Below, piece by piece: positions 1 through 8,635 of a DNA stretch of 64,000 nt (the first letter of the stretch is position 1; each line of letters opens with the position of its first letter). The notes under the pieces were generated by a model. The model ran no database searches. It saw only the letters and a program-made list of their open reading frames with translations, and was not told where the DNA came from. The DNA is from Arthrobacter pityocampae. GTDB taxonomy: Bacteria > Actinomycetota > Actinomycetes > Actinomycetales > Micrococcaceae. The stretch is taken from the NCBI RefSeq assembly GCF_002927275.1, contig NZ_PRKW01000006.1:248001-312000 (forward strand), read 5' to 3'. A program made the position numbers and the translations under genes.

Positions 1-1064
1 TCGCCGCCGCTGGTGTCGTACAGGTCGGGCAGGCCGAGGTCGTGGCCGTACTCGTGCGCGAAGACCCCCAGGCCGCCGTTCTCGGGCTCCGTGGTGTAGT
101 CGCGGATCCAGACGTCGGACTCGCCGATCTTGATGCCGCCGAAGGGGTTCGCGGACGGGCCCGCGGTCCCGCGGCCCGCCTGGCCCACGGCCCAGCGGTG
201 CGACCAGATGGCCGACGACGCCGCCCCGGCCTCCTCGCCCTCACCGGCGTGGATGGCCTGGAAGTGGTCGATGTAGCCGTCGGCCTCGTCGAAGTCGCCG
301 TCCTTGTCGAAGTCGTAGCGGTCCCACTGGTCGAACGTCTCGAGATACGCATCGATCTCGGCGGCAGTCTTCCCGGCCGCGACCTGGGAGTCGTACCAGG
401 CGTTCGCGGTGTCCTGCACGAAGCGGGTCATGTCCGCCTGGCTCTCGGTCTCGCCGTAGCTGGCCGAGTTGTACGGGACGGTCACCCAGTCGCTGACGTC
501 GCCGTCGACCGTGTACCGGCCGCTCGACATCTCGCCGTAGACGCTCTTGAGGGACTCGCCGTCCTCGCTGAAGAACATGTCGAGGTAGTGCTGGCGGTCG
601 AAGGAGTTGGTCCAGTAGGTGGAGTTGTCCACCGTCCGGTTCGGTTCCTTGATGGCGCCGTGCGTGGGTCCGGCGGTCGACGCGGGGAAGCGCGGGTCGA
701 TCTTGGTGCCGAAGTCGACGAGGAAGGACAGGATCTGGTCGCTGTCCTGCAGTCCGTACTGCGCCCACTGGCCGGGAGCCATCTTGACGGCCTTCGAGCC
801 GTTCCGGTCCTCGACCTTCGCTTCTCCGGAGAGGACCTTCCCGAGGGCCTGCTGATTGAGGTCGCGGCGCGCATCGGCCGCGGGGTCCGAGCGGTCGTCG
901 AGCCTCGCGGCACCGCCGTCGGCGCTGGGCGAGGAGGTGGACGACGGCGCGGCGGGTGCGCGGCCGGGCGTGGCCTGCGCGCTCACGGGCGCAAGGACGA
1001 CGGCGCCGGTCACGGCGAGCGCCATCGCGCACCGCAGCCCGCGGGTACGAGTGATGGAATTCAA
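1..1064 (-). CDS. M6 family (immune inhibitor A) secreted metallopeptidase, C-terminus cut by window edge
   Basis: Secreted zinc metallopeptidase. Reading the minus strand from 1064 gives an N-terminal signal region (LRCAMALAVTGAVVLAPVSAQA), a Pro/Ser/Ala-rich linker and then a body typical of immune inhibitor A proteases (NSTYWTNSFDRQHYLDMFF). The HExxH zinc motif HEYGHDLGLPDLYD is encoded at about 15-56, just before the window ends, so the C-terminal half is missing. The start is a TTG at 1064-1062, with GAGGAG six bases upstream; no ATG in this frame is as well placed. The family degrades extracellular proteins. It appears monocistronic, with 322 bp to the next gene upstream. The family call is firm; the substrate is unknown. 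Confidence 0.85.
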   Translation of the reverse strand, partial: MNSITRTRGLRCAMALAVTGAVVLAPVSAQATPGRAPAAPSSTSSPSADGGAARLDDRSDPAADARRDLNQQALGKVLSGEAKVEDRNGSKAVKMAPGQWAQYGLQDSDQILSFLVDFGTKIDPRFPASTAGPTHGAIKEPNRTVDNSTYWTNSFDRQHYLDMFFSEDGESLKSVYGEMSSGRYTVDGDVSDWVTVPYNSASYGETESQADMTRFVQDTANAWYDSQVAAGKTAAEIDAYLETFDQWDRYDFDKDGDFDEADGYIDHFQAIHAGEGEEAGAASSAIWSHRWAVGQAGRGTAGPSANPFGGIKIGESDVWIRDYTTEPENGGLGVFAHEYGHDLGLPDLYDTSGG

Positions 1065-1386
1065 GGGTTCTCCTCTGTGAAATGTCCCAGCTGTGCAGGC
1101 ATCGATGGAGCCGGTGCCTACGATGACCAAACATGTTGCCTGAGTCACATGGTGTGGACCGTAGCACCGGGTTCGGACACTTCGGCAATCGGTTGCCCAC
1201 TGTGAACCATCTTCTTGGTGCACTCTGGCGCGAGGGGGTAGGCGGTCGTATAGTGCGGACGCCGTCGCCCACCCGAGCACGCGTCGTCGTGCACGGCTTT
1301 CACGCCACCGACCGCGTGTCGCGGCGGAACACGCCGACCTTCAGTCCCCTCCCGTCTGAAACCGGGACACGACGGCGCGGGCGGCC
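1065..1386. other. Intergenic region upstream of the M6 peptidase
   Basis: About 320 bp without a convincing gene. It must carry the promoter of the peptidase gene (minus strand) and the end of the aminotransferase gene. I see no clear terminator hairpin and no promoter with both consensus hexamers. Several long ORFs cross it, but they are reverse-strand or frame-shifted shadows with Arg/Pro/Gly-rich composition. Confidence 0.5.
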
Positions 1387-2520
1387 TCAGGCGAACGTCG
1401 CCAGGACCGCCGCGGCCTCGGAGAATGCTGCGGAGCGGGTGGTCGCGTGAACGGAGAGGCGGAGACGGTCCTCGCCGTGGAGCGTCGCCGTGATCCCGGC
1501 GTCCGCCAGGGCGGCGTGGGCCTCGGCCGCACGCCCGGGGATGCCCGCCACCACGATCCCCGCGGCCTCCGGGCGGTTCCGCGGCGAGAGGACCGGCACC
1601 CCGGCGGCGTCGAGGTGGTCGCCCAGCGCCTGGGCCTGGGCTGCCACGACGCCCTCGATGACCGGCACACCCACCGTCTCGATCAGGGCCAGAGCCTCGG
1701 CGAAGGCGCCGGTCGCGTAGGGCGAGAGGTTCGAGAGGGAGAAGCGCCCCGCTCCGGGCAGCGGCGGGTGCTCCTCGCCGTCGTACCTGCCGGAATCGGT
1801 GACGCCCGTCCACCCGGTGAGCAGCGGCTCGATCCGCTCCATGCCCTGCGGCGACAGGGCGAGGGCGGCCGCACCCCAGCCGGCGCGGATCCACTTCTGC
1901 GCGCCGACGACCAGGACGTCGGCCTGGGTCCAGTCGAGGTCCGCGACGCCGAAGGCCTGGATGCCGTCGACCACCAGCAGCCGGTCGGCGCCGATCACTG
2001 CGCGGATGCCAGCGAGGTCCGCGCGGTAGCCGGTGCGGAAGTCGACGGCGCTGACACTCACCGCGACGGTGTCCGGGGTGAGGGAACGGGCGACGACGTC
2101 GGGCGTCATGCGGGTGCCGGGCCCGCCGACGAGCTCGACGCGCGCCCGCCCCGCGGCACGGGAGCGGAGCCAGGGGTAGGTGTTGGCCGGGAACTCGCCG
2201 GCACTGACGAGCACGGAGCCGCCGGTCAGGCCGAACGCCACCTGGAACAGGCCGAGCGAGGTACTGCCGGTCAGCCCGACGTTCCCGACGGGGAAGCCGC
2301 TGAGGCGCGCGAAGGATTCCCGGGCACGGACAGTTTCCCCGTACAGGGTGTCGTTCGTGCCGCTGCCGCCGTCGGCCGCGAGCTCCATGAGGTGCGTCAC
2401 CCGTTGGCGCACCGCGTGCGACGGCGGCCCGTAACTCGCGAAGTTCAGGAACCCACGCGCTTCCGAGAAGGACGCCTGGTAGGACGCGAGGGCGTCATCA
2501 TGCGGCGTGGGACCGCTCAT
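1387..2520 (-). CDS. Class V aminotransferase-fold PLP enzyme (cysteine desulfurase/kynureninase-like)
   Basis: PLP-dependent enzyme of fold type I, 377 residues. Visible signatures are the cofactor Asp/Gln in VVDGIQAFG (about D185, Q188) and the Schiff-base lysine in VVGAQKWIRAG (about K209). The phosphate-binding region is GLTGSTSLGLF near residue 83. In-frame ATGs lie at 2526 and 2520. AGGAG abuts the first directly but sits six bases before the second, so 2520 is preferred. The family includes cysteine desulfurases, isopenicillin epimerases and kynureninases. No active-site Cys loop typical of SufS is obvious, so the substrate cannot be assigned. The gene stands alone on the minus strand. 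Confidence 0.8.
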   Translation of the reverse strand: MSGPTPHDDALASYQASFSEARGFLNFASYGPPSHAVRQRVTHLMELAADGGSGTNDTLYGETVRARESFARLSGFPVGNVGLTGSTSLGLFQVAFGLTGGSVLVSAGEFPANTYPWLRSRAAGRARVELVGGPGTRMTPDVVARSLTPDTVAVSVSAVDFRTGYRADLAGIRAVIGADRLLVVDGIQAFGVADLDWTQADVLVVGAQKWIRAGWGAAALALSPQGMERIEPLLTGWTGVTDSGRYDGEEHPPLPGAGRFSLSNLSPYATGAFAEALALIETVGVPVIEGVVAAQAQALGDHLDAAGVPVLSPRNRPEAAGIVVAGIPGRAAEAHAALADAGITATLHGEDRLRLSVHATTRSAAFSEAAAVLATFA

Positions 2521-2579
2521 GCTCATCTCCTATCGAGCCGCCTACGGTTCGCGGCCGGTTCTCCGCGGAGCCCGACGAT

Positions 2580-2987
2580 CTAGAGACCGCATTCCTTCTC
2601 GGCCGTTTCAATAGCGGCTTCGAACTGCTCCATGACCGCGGGATCCTCCGCTGCCTCCGTTTGGAGGGCTGCCTTTCCTTTGGCGATCAGGCCGCCCAGA
2701 GTTCCGATCGAATCCTGCAGGGGATCGGACGCCCTCGTCGCCAGGTCGTCGAGCTGGCTCGCAAGTGCCGCGATCTGCTCGTCCGTAGGATCCTCGGACT
2801 CGAAGATCCCGAAGGACTCCTCCAGTTCGGCGCACGTCTCCTCCGTGGACAGCTGCTGCGGCGCCTCGGACGCCGGCGCCTGCGATGCTTCGGCTGCCGG
2901 CTGCTGCGCCGCCTCCGACGACGGCTCCTGCGATCCGCAGGCGGTGAGAGCGAGCAGCAGCGCGGTGAGTGTCAGTAGTTTCTTCAC
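2580..2987 (-). CDS. Small secreted lipoprotein, unknown function
   Basis: 135 residues, starting at GTG 2987 with GGGGGAA just upstream. The N-terminus is a lipoprotein signal: KK, a hydrophobic core and lipobox LTAC (Cys17). An Ala/Gln/Pro/Glu-rich linker follows, then an acidic helical domain of about 90 residues with one Cys near its beginning (ETCAELEES) and one at its end (EKECGL). These could form a disulfide closing a helical bundle. No enzymatic motif is visible. The layout resembles the lipoprotein at 24025-24447. It is expected to be anchored to the outer face of the membrane. Confidence 0.75.
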   Translation of the reverse strand: MKKLLTLTALLLALTACGSQEPSSEAAQQPAAEASQAPASEAPQQLSTEETCAELEESFGIFESEDPTDEQIAALASQLDDLATRASDPLQDSIGTLGGLIAKGKAALQTEAAEDPAVMEQFEAAIETAEKECGL

Positions 2988-3099
2988 GATTCCCCCAGTG
3001 TGAGTGCAGTTCTTCTCATCCTTGCACGCGGAGTCGGCCCGGCTACGGACCCTCCTCCTGCGCCGCGATCGCCCGGGAGCAGGAACGATCGGCGCCTGG

Positions 3100-4044
3100 T
3101 CACCGCCGCTTGTTCTTGCCCTTCAGCAGCGGGTTCGGGGTGTTGGTGACGATCCTGTCCGCCTGGTCGTCGGTCGATGCAGCCTGTCCGCGCCCGGCGG
3201 CTCTGCCGCGCACGCGGCCAGCGGACCGGCGGGTGCGGGCCCCGGGGCCGAAGGCCTCGGAATCGACCGCCGCGTCGCCGTCGACACTCGTGACGATGCG
3301 TTCCTTCCGCACCTCCTCCCTCACCGTGGCCCTGCCGGTGACGGTGGTTCTAGCCAGGCGGACCCGCTCGACGAGCACGGTGTCCCGGCCCAGGATCACG
3401 GCCTGCTCCTCATGGCTCACGAGCTCGACGACCTCCTCCTGGAAGAGCGACCCGTCCGCCGGTGCGTTGCGCGTCGTGATCGGCTCCCGCTCGATCAGCA
3501 GCTCCTCCCTCAGCAGCGGCACCGTCCGGCTGGCCTCCTCGGTGACCACGTACTTCCGCAGCCGGACGCGGGCCGCCTCGTGCGTCTCGGTCCCGACGCG
3601 GAGCCGCTCCTCCGAACGGACCATCCAGGGTGAGCCGTTGCCGCGCCGCTCACGGGTGACCGCGGCGTCTCCCGACGCGTTGCCAGCCTCCACGTCGCGA
3701 CCGGTCGTCGCCGTCGTCGCTGTCATCTCATCGAGGCCGTAGTGCGCGTACAGGACGCCCTTGTCCTCCGGGCCGAGGTGGCCGTCGCGCTCGATCGACG
3801 GCGCGTTCCGGATGAGGTCGCGTGAATAGGCGACGACGAGCCGGTCACCCTGCACGGTAGCGCCCTCGAGCGGCACGAAGGACTCCTTCGTGCCGAACAG
3901 TCCCGTGTGGACGGTCACCCACGCCGGCGCCTCGGAGTCGTCATTCAGATACACCTCGCCGATCGACCCCACCCTGTCCCCCTCGTCCGTGACGACCGCG
4001 GAGCGGTGGCCGAGCAGGGGATCGAGATCGTGCATCGTGAGCAT
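3100..4044 (-). CDS. PRC-barrel and DUF2382 (YsnF-like) protein
   Basis: 314 residues. Residues about 1-90 form a PRC-barrel-like domain (AVVTDEGDRVGSIGEVYL, then VTVHTGLFGTKESFVPL). A Gly/Thr linker leads to a DUF2382 domain with paired RLRKYVVTEE and VRLARTTVTGRATVREEVR segments, which are repeated beta-strands typical of YsnF/AvaK stress proteins. The C-terminus is strongly basic (GKNKRR). ATG 4044 has AGGAA four bases upstream. This architecture is common and often multi-copy in Arthrobacter and Deinococcus-type bacteria and is usually linked to general stress, but no biochemical role is established. It appears monocistronic. Confidence 0.85.
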   Translation of the reverse strand: MLTMHDLDPLLGHRSAVVTDEGDRVGSIGEVYLNDDSEAPAWVTVHTGLFGTKESFVPLEGATVQGDRLVVAYSRDLIRNAPSIERDGHLGPEDKGVLYAHYGLDEMTATTATTGRDVEAGNASGDAAVTRERRGNGSPWMVRSEERLRVGTETHEAARVRLRKYVVTEEASRTVPLLREELLIEREPITTRNAPADGSLFQEEVVELVSHEEQAVILGRDTVLVERVRLARTTVTGRATVREEVRKERIVTSVDGDAAVDSEAFGPGARTRRSAGRVRGRAAGRGQAASTDDQADRIVTNTPNPLLKGKNKRR

Positions 4045-4150
4045 GGGGTTCCTGTCGTCGGTGGTGCCGCCCGAAGCGGCGCCTTGACCACAGAGTAGAG
4101 CGATGCGACCCCGAATAACAAGCAGGCTTACTATTGCGGCAGGGCGGCGG

Positions 4151-5152
4151 TCAGCTGACGACGCCTGCCGTGGGCAGACGGGGCCGGGCGAGCGCGGCCA
4201 GCAGCCCGTCCGAGGCCGCCTGGGCGTCGAGGTCGTGGGCCCCGCCGCTGACCATCAGCTCGTCGGCGCCCGTGCGCCCCTGGAGCGCGGTGAGCTGTTG
4301 CTCCACCTCGTCCTCCGTCCCGTACACGGCCGCGGCGAGGGACTCCCGCACGAGACCATCCTGCCGCTCCGTCAGCGCGACCGCGGCAGCATCGAGCGGA
4401 GGGAAGGACCCCATCGTCCGGGAGACGGCGAGCGCCCGGGCCTCGGGCAGGAGCAGGTGCCGCGCCGCCGCCGTCGTGCCCGCCACGGCCACGTTCAGTG
4501 ACACCGTGACGTACGGCGCATCCCACCAGCGGGACGCGCGGAAGGACTCCCGGTAGCGCTCGAGGGCGGGGTCGGCGTCCCGGAGCAGGGCCGGTCCACC
4601 GAGCACGACGGCGAGGCCCGCACGCGCCGCGATGTCCAGGCCCTGGCCCGTGGCGAGGACGAAGACGGGCGTCCGGCCGCCGTCGGTCGGACGCGCGGTG
4701 ACGGGGGCGGTGCCTTCGAGGAAGGCGAGGAGCTCGGTGAGGTCCCGCTCGAATCGGCCGGACGCCTCCTTGTCCGCCCGCAGCGCGGACCGGACCGCGG
4801 ACGTGAAACCGAGCGAGCGGCCGACGCCGAGGTCGAACCGGCCGCCGGTCAGCGCGGTCAGGGTCGCCGCCTGCTCGGCGACCACCAGGGGCTGGTGGTT
4901 CGGCAGCATGATCCCGCCGGTCCCGATCCGGATCGACGACGTCGCGGAGGCCACCGCGGCCGCGAGGACGGCGGGCACGGACCCTGCGATGCCGGGCACG
5001 CCGTGGTGTTCCGCGACCCAGAACCGCCGGTAGCCGAGCCGTTCCGCGCGTTGCGCCCGGGCGATCACGTGGTGCAGGGCGTCGGCCTCGGAGGAGCCGG
5101 TCCGGGACTGGGCCCGGTCGAGGATCGAGAGGGCGGCGAAGGGAAGGGGCAT
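4151..5152 (-). CDS. LLM class flavin-dependent oxidoreductase (luciferase-like monooxygenase)
   Basis: 333 residues of the bacterial luciferase-like TIM-barrel fold, expected to use FMN or F420. Family signatures are the N-terminal PLPFAALSILDRAQSRTG, FWVAEHHGVPGIAGSVPAV, then IRIGTGGIMLPNHQPLVVAEQAATL and GRFDLGVGRS. The substrate is unknown. The gene is divergent from the DUF457 gene at 5297, leaving about 145 bp for two promoters. The start at ATG 5152 follows a weak purine run. A frame-shifted ORF over the same bases is a shadow. Confidence 0.9.
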   Translation of the reverse strand: MPLPFAALSILDRAQSRTGSSEADALHHVIARAQRAERLGYRRFWVAEHHGVPGIAGSVPAVLAAAVASATSSIRIGTGGIMLPNHQPLVVAEQAATLTALTGGRFDLGVGRSLGFTSAVRSALRADKEASGRFERDLTELLAFLEGTAPVTARPTDGGRTPVFVLATGQGLDIAARAGLAVVLGGPALLRDADPALERYRESFRASRWWDAPYVTVSLNVAVAGTTAAARHLLLPEARALAVSRTMGSFPPLDAAAVALTERQDGLVRESLAAAVYGTEDEVEQQLTALQGRTGADELMVSGGAHDLDAQAASDGLLAALARPRLPTAGVVS

Positions 5153-5296
5153 ATGGAGGGAACCCCTGGCCCGTCGGCGTCATTCCGCAGGCCGAACCCG
5201 CTGTTCGAGGAATGGGGGTGGCGCGCGACAGGATGGATTCTCATCGCCGGCCGCCGCTGCGGCGCGGCGTGGTCTCGATCGGAAGGACTCCCCGCC

Positions 5297-6142
5297 ATGA
5301 TGGGCGCCCACCATGCTGCCTGCGGCGCTGCCGCCTGGGTCGCCGCGACCACCCGGATCGAGGTGCCGGTGGCCGGTTGGCTTCCCGTCCTGCCCGAGTC
5401 GGTCACCCTGGGCCTCGGACTCCTCGACGTCAGTCCCGTCGGTGTGATCACCGGGGCCCTGGTGACGGCGGGTGCGGCGCTCCTGCCCGACGCCGATCAT
5501 CACAGCGCCACGATCGCGCACTCGCTGCCGCCGCTGTCCAATCTGTTCTGCGCCGGTGTCGGCGCGATCTCGGGCGGCCATCGGCGCGGCACCCACTCGC
5601 TGCTCGGGGTGGCGGCGTTCGTCGCCGTCGCGTTCATCGCGGGGCTGTGGACCGTCGAGACCGCCGATTTCGGCACCGTCTATCCGGGGGCGGGACTACT
5701 GACGGTGCTGCTGGTCTCCTTCGCTGCGAAGGCCCTGAAGATCATTCCGGACCGTATGCGGAAATCGCCGTGGGCCGTGGGGCTCACCGCCGGCGCATTC
5801 ATCACGGCGTTCGCGCCCGAGGAGCAGTTCTGGTTCCCGCTCGCCGTGGGCATCGGCGTCGTGGTGCACATCCTCGGGGACATGCTGACCACCGGCGGCT
5901 GCAATCCGGTGTACCCGTTCCGACTCAGGAGGCCGCGGAGTCTGGCGAAGATGCCCGTCGTCGCCCAGGTCTGGCGTCCCAACGGCAACATCGCGGTGCC
6001 CGTCCTCGGCAACGCCGGCTCGCTCCGCGAGTGGTGCCTGCTGGTGCCCGTCTCGCTCTACGCGCTCGGGGGGATCGGCTGGGCCGTCCTGAAGATGGAC
6101 AACGGCGCAGCGGTGGTCGCGCGCCTCACCGGCGGCGGATGA
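5297..6142 (+). CDS. YdjM/DUF457-type membrane-bound metal-dependent hydrolase
   Basis: 281 residues. The N-terminus MMGAHHAACGAAAW and the motif LLPDADHHSATIAHS followed by HRRGTHSLLG are the His/Asp cluster typical of membrane-bound DUF457 (YdjM/LexA-regulated) hydrolases. A later HILGDMLTTGG adds further possible metal ligands. Four or five hydrophobic segments indicate an integral membrane protein. ATG 5297 with GGAAGGA about eight bases before it is chosen over the longer open frame, whose upstream part overlaps the divergent LLM gene and lacks family similarity. The substrate is unknown; membrane phospholipid or lipid-linked phosphate has been suggested for the family. Confidence 0.8.
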   Translation: MMGAHHAACGAAAWVAATTRIEVPVAGWLPVLPESVTLGLGLLDVSPVGVITGALVTAGAALLPDADHHSATIAHSLPPLSNLFCAGVGAISGGHRRGTHSLLGVAAFVAVAFIAGLWTVETADFGTVYPGAGLLTVLLVSFAAKALKIIPDRMRKSPWAVGLTAGAFITAFAPEEQFWFPLAVGIGVVVHILGDMLTTGGCNPVYPFRLRRPRSLAKMPVVAQVWRPNGNIAVPVLGNAGSLREWCLLVPVSLYALGGIGWAVLKMDNGAAVVARLTGGG

Positions 6143-6171
6143 TCAGCGGCGCGGGGAGGTACTCGAGATGG

Positions 6172-6203
6172 CCGGGCCCTGATCCCGAAGGATCAGGGCC
6201 CGG
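6172..6203. terminator. Bidirectional terminator hairpin
   Basis: Perfect 14-bp stem (CCGGGCCCTGATCC and its complement) closing a CGAA tetraloop, between the convergent ends of the DUF457 gene (6142) and the small basic gene (6213). There is no U-run, as is usual for high-GC actinobacterial terminators. It can serve both strands. Confidence 0.8.
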
Positions 6204-6212
6204 GCCTCGCGA

Positions 6213-6371
6213 CTAGCGGCGGTTCAGCAGGCCGCGGAGGATCCCGCCGGCCTTGCCCGCGGGGACGGGCGTGCCGCGGCGGGCGGCCCCGGTGGACTTG
6301 CCGGCGGTGCCGCCGTTCTTGCTGCTGAGGTAACGGCCTGCGGCGTTCTTGAGCGTGTTGCTGATTCCCAT
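6213..6371 (-). CDS. Small basic protein, 52 residues
   Basis: A short gene starting at ATG 6371 behind a strong AAAGGAG. The product [20 protein letters not shown] continues with Gly/Thr/Ala/Arg-rich sequence and ends ILRGLLNRR. It is highly basic with no Asp or Glu, which points to nucleic-acid or envelope binding, but no family was recognised. A longer ORF reading through the start has no better ribosome binding site. Convergent with the DUF457 gene and sharing its terminator. Confidence 0.65.
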   Translation of the reverse strand: MGISNTLKNAAGRYLSSKNGGTAGKSTGAARRGTPVPAGKAGGILRGLLNRR

Positions 6372-6543
6372 GATGGTCTCCTTTGGTTGCGCGTCTGCAC
6401 CCGGGATGATCAGGTGGCTTACTAGTTTACTGCATGCGGTCCGTCTCCCGGCGATGACGATGCCCAGCCGGCTCGGCAGTCGAGCCGAAAAGCTTCCGTT
6501 CTGCAACTCTTCCGGCGGGGTCCGGCAACCCGGCGCACGGGCG

Positions 6544-6549
6544 TACGGT
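6544..6549 (+). promoter_or_regulatory. Candidate -10 box for leaderless selO mRNA
   Basis: TACGGT ends six bases before ATG 6556, which would place the transcription start on or next to the A of the start codon. No Shine-Dalgarno sequence lies in the interval (GGGCAC). The same spacing is seen at 46344, 47061, 56410 and 61776. Confidence 0.45.
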
Positions 6550-6555
6550 GGGCAC

Positions 6556-8019
6556 ATGAGCGTGCCGACAGATTCCAGGATCACCTTCGACGGACGCTTC
6601 GCGCGGGACCTCCCCGAGATGGCGGTCCCGTGGCAGGCGGCGGACACCCCCCACCCCACCCTCCTCGTCCTCAACGAGCCGCTCGCCGCGGAGCTCGGGC
6701 TCGACCCGGCGTTCCTCCGCACGTCCGCAGGGCTGGCGTTGCTGGTCGGCACGTCCGCACCGGACGGCGCGACGCCGGTGGCCCAGGCCTACGCGGGCCA
6801 CCAGTTCGGCAGCTTCAACCCGGGCCTCGGGGACGGCCGCGCGCTGCTGCTGGGGGAGATCACCGCCGTCGACGGCAGCCTCCGCGACGTACATCTCAAG
6901 GGGTCCGGGCGCACACCCTTCGCGCGCGGTGGTGACGGGCTCGCCGCCGTCGGGCCCATGCTGCGCGAATTCGTCGTGAGCGAGGCCATGCAGGCGCTCG
7001 GCATTCCCACCACGCGCTCCCTCGCCGTCGTCGCCACCGGCCGCGACGTGCGCCGCGAGACGATGCTGCCCGGCGCCGTCCTGACGCGGGTCGCAAGCAG
7101 CCACCTGCGGGTCGGCAGCTTCCAGTACGCCGCTGCCACCGGCAACCCGAACCTCCTCGAACGCCTCGCCGACCACGCGATCAGCCGGCACTACCCCGCT
7201 GCCGCCACGGCCGAGAAACCCCACCTCGCCCTGCTCGACGCGGTCGTGGCAGCGCAGGCCTCGCTCGTGGCGCAGTGGATGCTCACGGGATTCGTCCACG
7301 GCGTGATGAACACGGACAACATGACCATCTCCGGCGAGACGATCGACTACGGGCCGTGCGCCTTCCTGGACGTCTTCGACTATGCCGCCGTGTACAGCTC
7401 CATCGACCGCGACGGCCGCTACGCCTACGCGAACCAGCCGCTCATCGCGGAGTGGAACCTCGCACGGCTCGCCGAGACCCTGCTGCCGCTCATCGATGAC
7501 GACCAGGAACGGGCGATCCCGCTCGCCGTCGCCGCGCTCGAGGCGTTCCGCCCGCAGTACAGTGCCGCCTGGCTGGCTGGGATGAGGGCCAAGCTGGGCC
7601 TGCCCGACGCCGTCGACGACGACGTCGCGTCCTCGCTGGCCAACGACGTCCTCACCCTCCTGCAGGACAACCACGTCGACTACACGTCCTTCTTCCGGGG
7701 CCTGAGCTCCGTGGTTCGCGGCGACGCCCGCCCGGCACGGGACAGGGTGCTCGACGTCGCCGCCTTCGACGCCTGGGCCGAGCGGTGGCTCGCCCACACG
7801 CCCGACGCCGACGCGATGGACCGCGTGAACCCCGTGTACATCCCGCGGAACCATCTCGTCGAGGAGGCCCTGGGCGCCGCGACCGCCGGCGACCTGGACC
7901 CGCTGACCCGGTTGCTCGAGGTCGTCACGGCACCCTTCGTGGAGCAGCCCGGCAGGGAGCGCTACGCCGCTGCGGCGCCGGACGACTTCGGGGCGTACAC
8001 GACGTACTGCGGCACCTGA
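6556..8019 (+). CDS. selO: Protein adenylyltransferase SelO (YdiU family)
   Basis: 487 residues, the usual length for bacterial SelO. This pseudokinase-fold enzyme binds ATP in an inverted pose and transfers AMP to Ser/Thr/Tyr of target proteins, with a role in redox stress. Family hallmarks are [53 protein letters not shown] and [20 protein letters not shown], whose Asn and Asp residues bind metal. It ends TTYCGT; the C-terminal Cys sits where some homologues have selenocysteine. The start at 6556 is preferred over the longer frame because similarity begins there and a -10 box lies six bases upstream. Confidence 0.95.
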   Translation: MSVPTDSRITFDGRFARDLPEMAVPWQAADTPHPTLLVLNEPLAAELGLDPAFLRTSAGLALLVGTSAPDGATPVAQAYAGHQFGSFNPGLGDGRALLLGEITAVDGSLRDVHLKGSGRTPFARGGDGLAAVGPMLREFVVSEAMQALGIPTTRSLAVVATGRDVRRETMLPGAVLTRVASSHLRVGSFQYAAATGNPNLLERLADHAISRHYPAAATAEKPHLALLDAVVAAQASLVAQWMLTGFVHGVMNTDNMTISGETIDYGPCAFLDVFDYAAVYSSIDRDGRYAYANQPLIAEWNLARLAETLLPLIDDDQERAIPLAVAALEAFRPQYSAAWLAGMRAKLGLPDAVDDDVASSLANDVLTLLQDNHVDYTSFFRGLSSVVRGDARPARDRVLDVAAFDAWAERWLAHTPDADAMDRVNPVYIPRNHLVEEALGAATAGDLDPLTRLLEVVTAPFVEQPGRERYAAAAPDDFGAYTTYCGT

Positions 8020-8118
8020 GAGCGCGGGGCGTCGAAGGGCCATCCGGCTCGGGTCGCGGTTTGTCCACCGACGAACGGTTCGCGGGTGCCGCCGGCCCGA
8101 CCGCGTAGCGTTGCCGCC

Positions 8119-8415
8119 ATGAGTGCATCCTTCGACATCACCCGGGTCAACGACAACGAGTACCGCGTACGGACCGAGGCTGAAGGGCAGTCGGTGGAGT
8201 CGCTGTTCCGGATGAACCCCGACCTGCAGGGCCGCCTCGGAGGACCCGAGGCGGACGAGGTGGCGGTCGTCGAGGCGACAGCGCGGTTCCTGTCACGGCA
8301 CCAGTCGGTCATCGACTTCCCGCCGATGATCGACCTCGAGGACATCCTGGCGACCTACGACGACGCCCCCGAGCAGATCCAGCGCCTCCTCGCGGACGAC
8401 TCACCGGGCGCGTAG
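8119..8415 (+). CDS. Small hypothetical protein, 98 residues
   Basis: Acidic protein (FDITRVNDNEYRVRTEAEGQ…DLEDILATYDDAPEQIQRLLADD). No recognised domain, signal peptide or membrane segment. ATG 8119 is preceded by TAGCGT seven bases upstream and no Shine-Dalgarno, so the transcript may be leaderless. It lies 99 bp after selO on the same strand, so co-transcription is possible. Confidence 0.6.
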   Translation: MSASFDITRVNDNEYRVRTEAEGQSVESLFRMNPDLQGRLGGPEADEVAVVEATARFLSRHQSVIDFPPMIDLEDILATYDDAPEQIQRLLADDSPGA

Positions 8416-8635
8416 TACTGCTCGATCCGCATCCCGCTCGGCCACCGACGGCGCACCTCCGGTGACGGTGACGCCGGGGGCGTCGACGGCTACCACCTGC
8501 CTCAGGGGATACGTAGTTCGGCACGAAAACCAAGTGGTTGCCGCTGTTTCTTGAGTAGGTAGCACTGTTTCCTGTGTGAACAATTCTCCATAGCTTGTGG
8601 GAGGCACTGATGCCACCCGAGCCCCAGGAGTACAC

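Noticed and set aside
42-1205. 387-codon plus-strand frame over the peptidase gene
   Set aside because: Val/Arg/Gly-rich shadow without family features. The minus strand encodes a clear M6 peptidase with HEYGHD.
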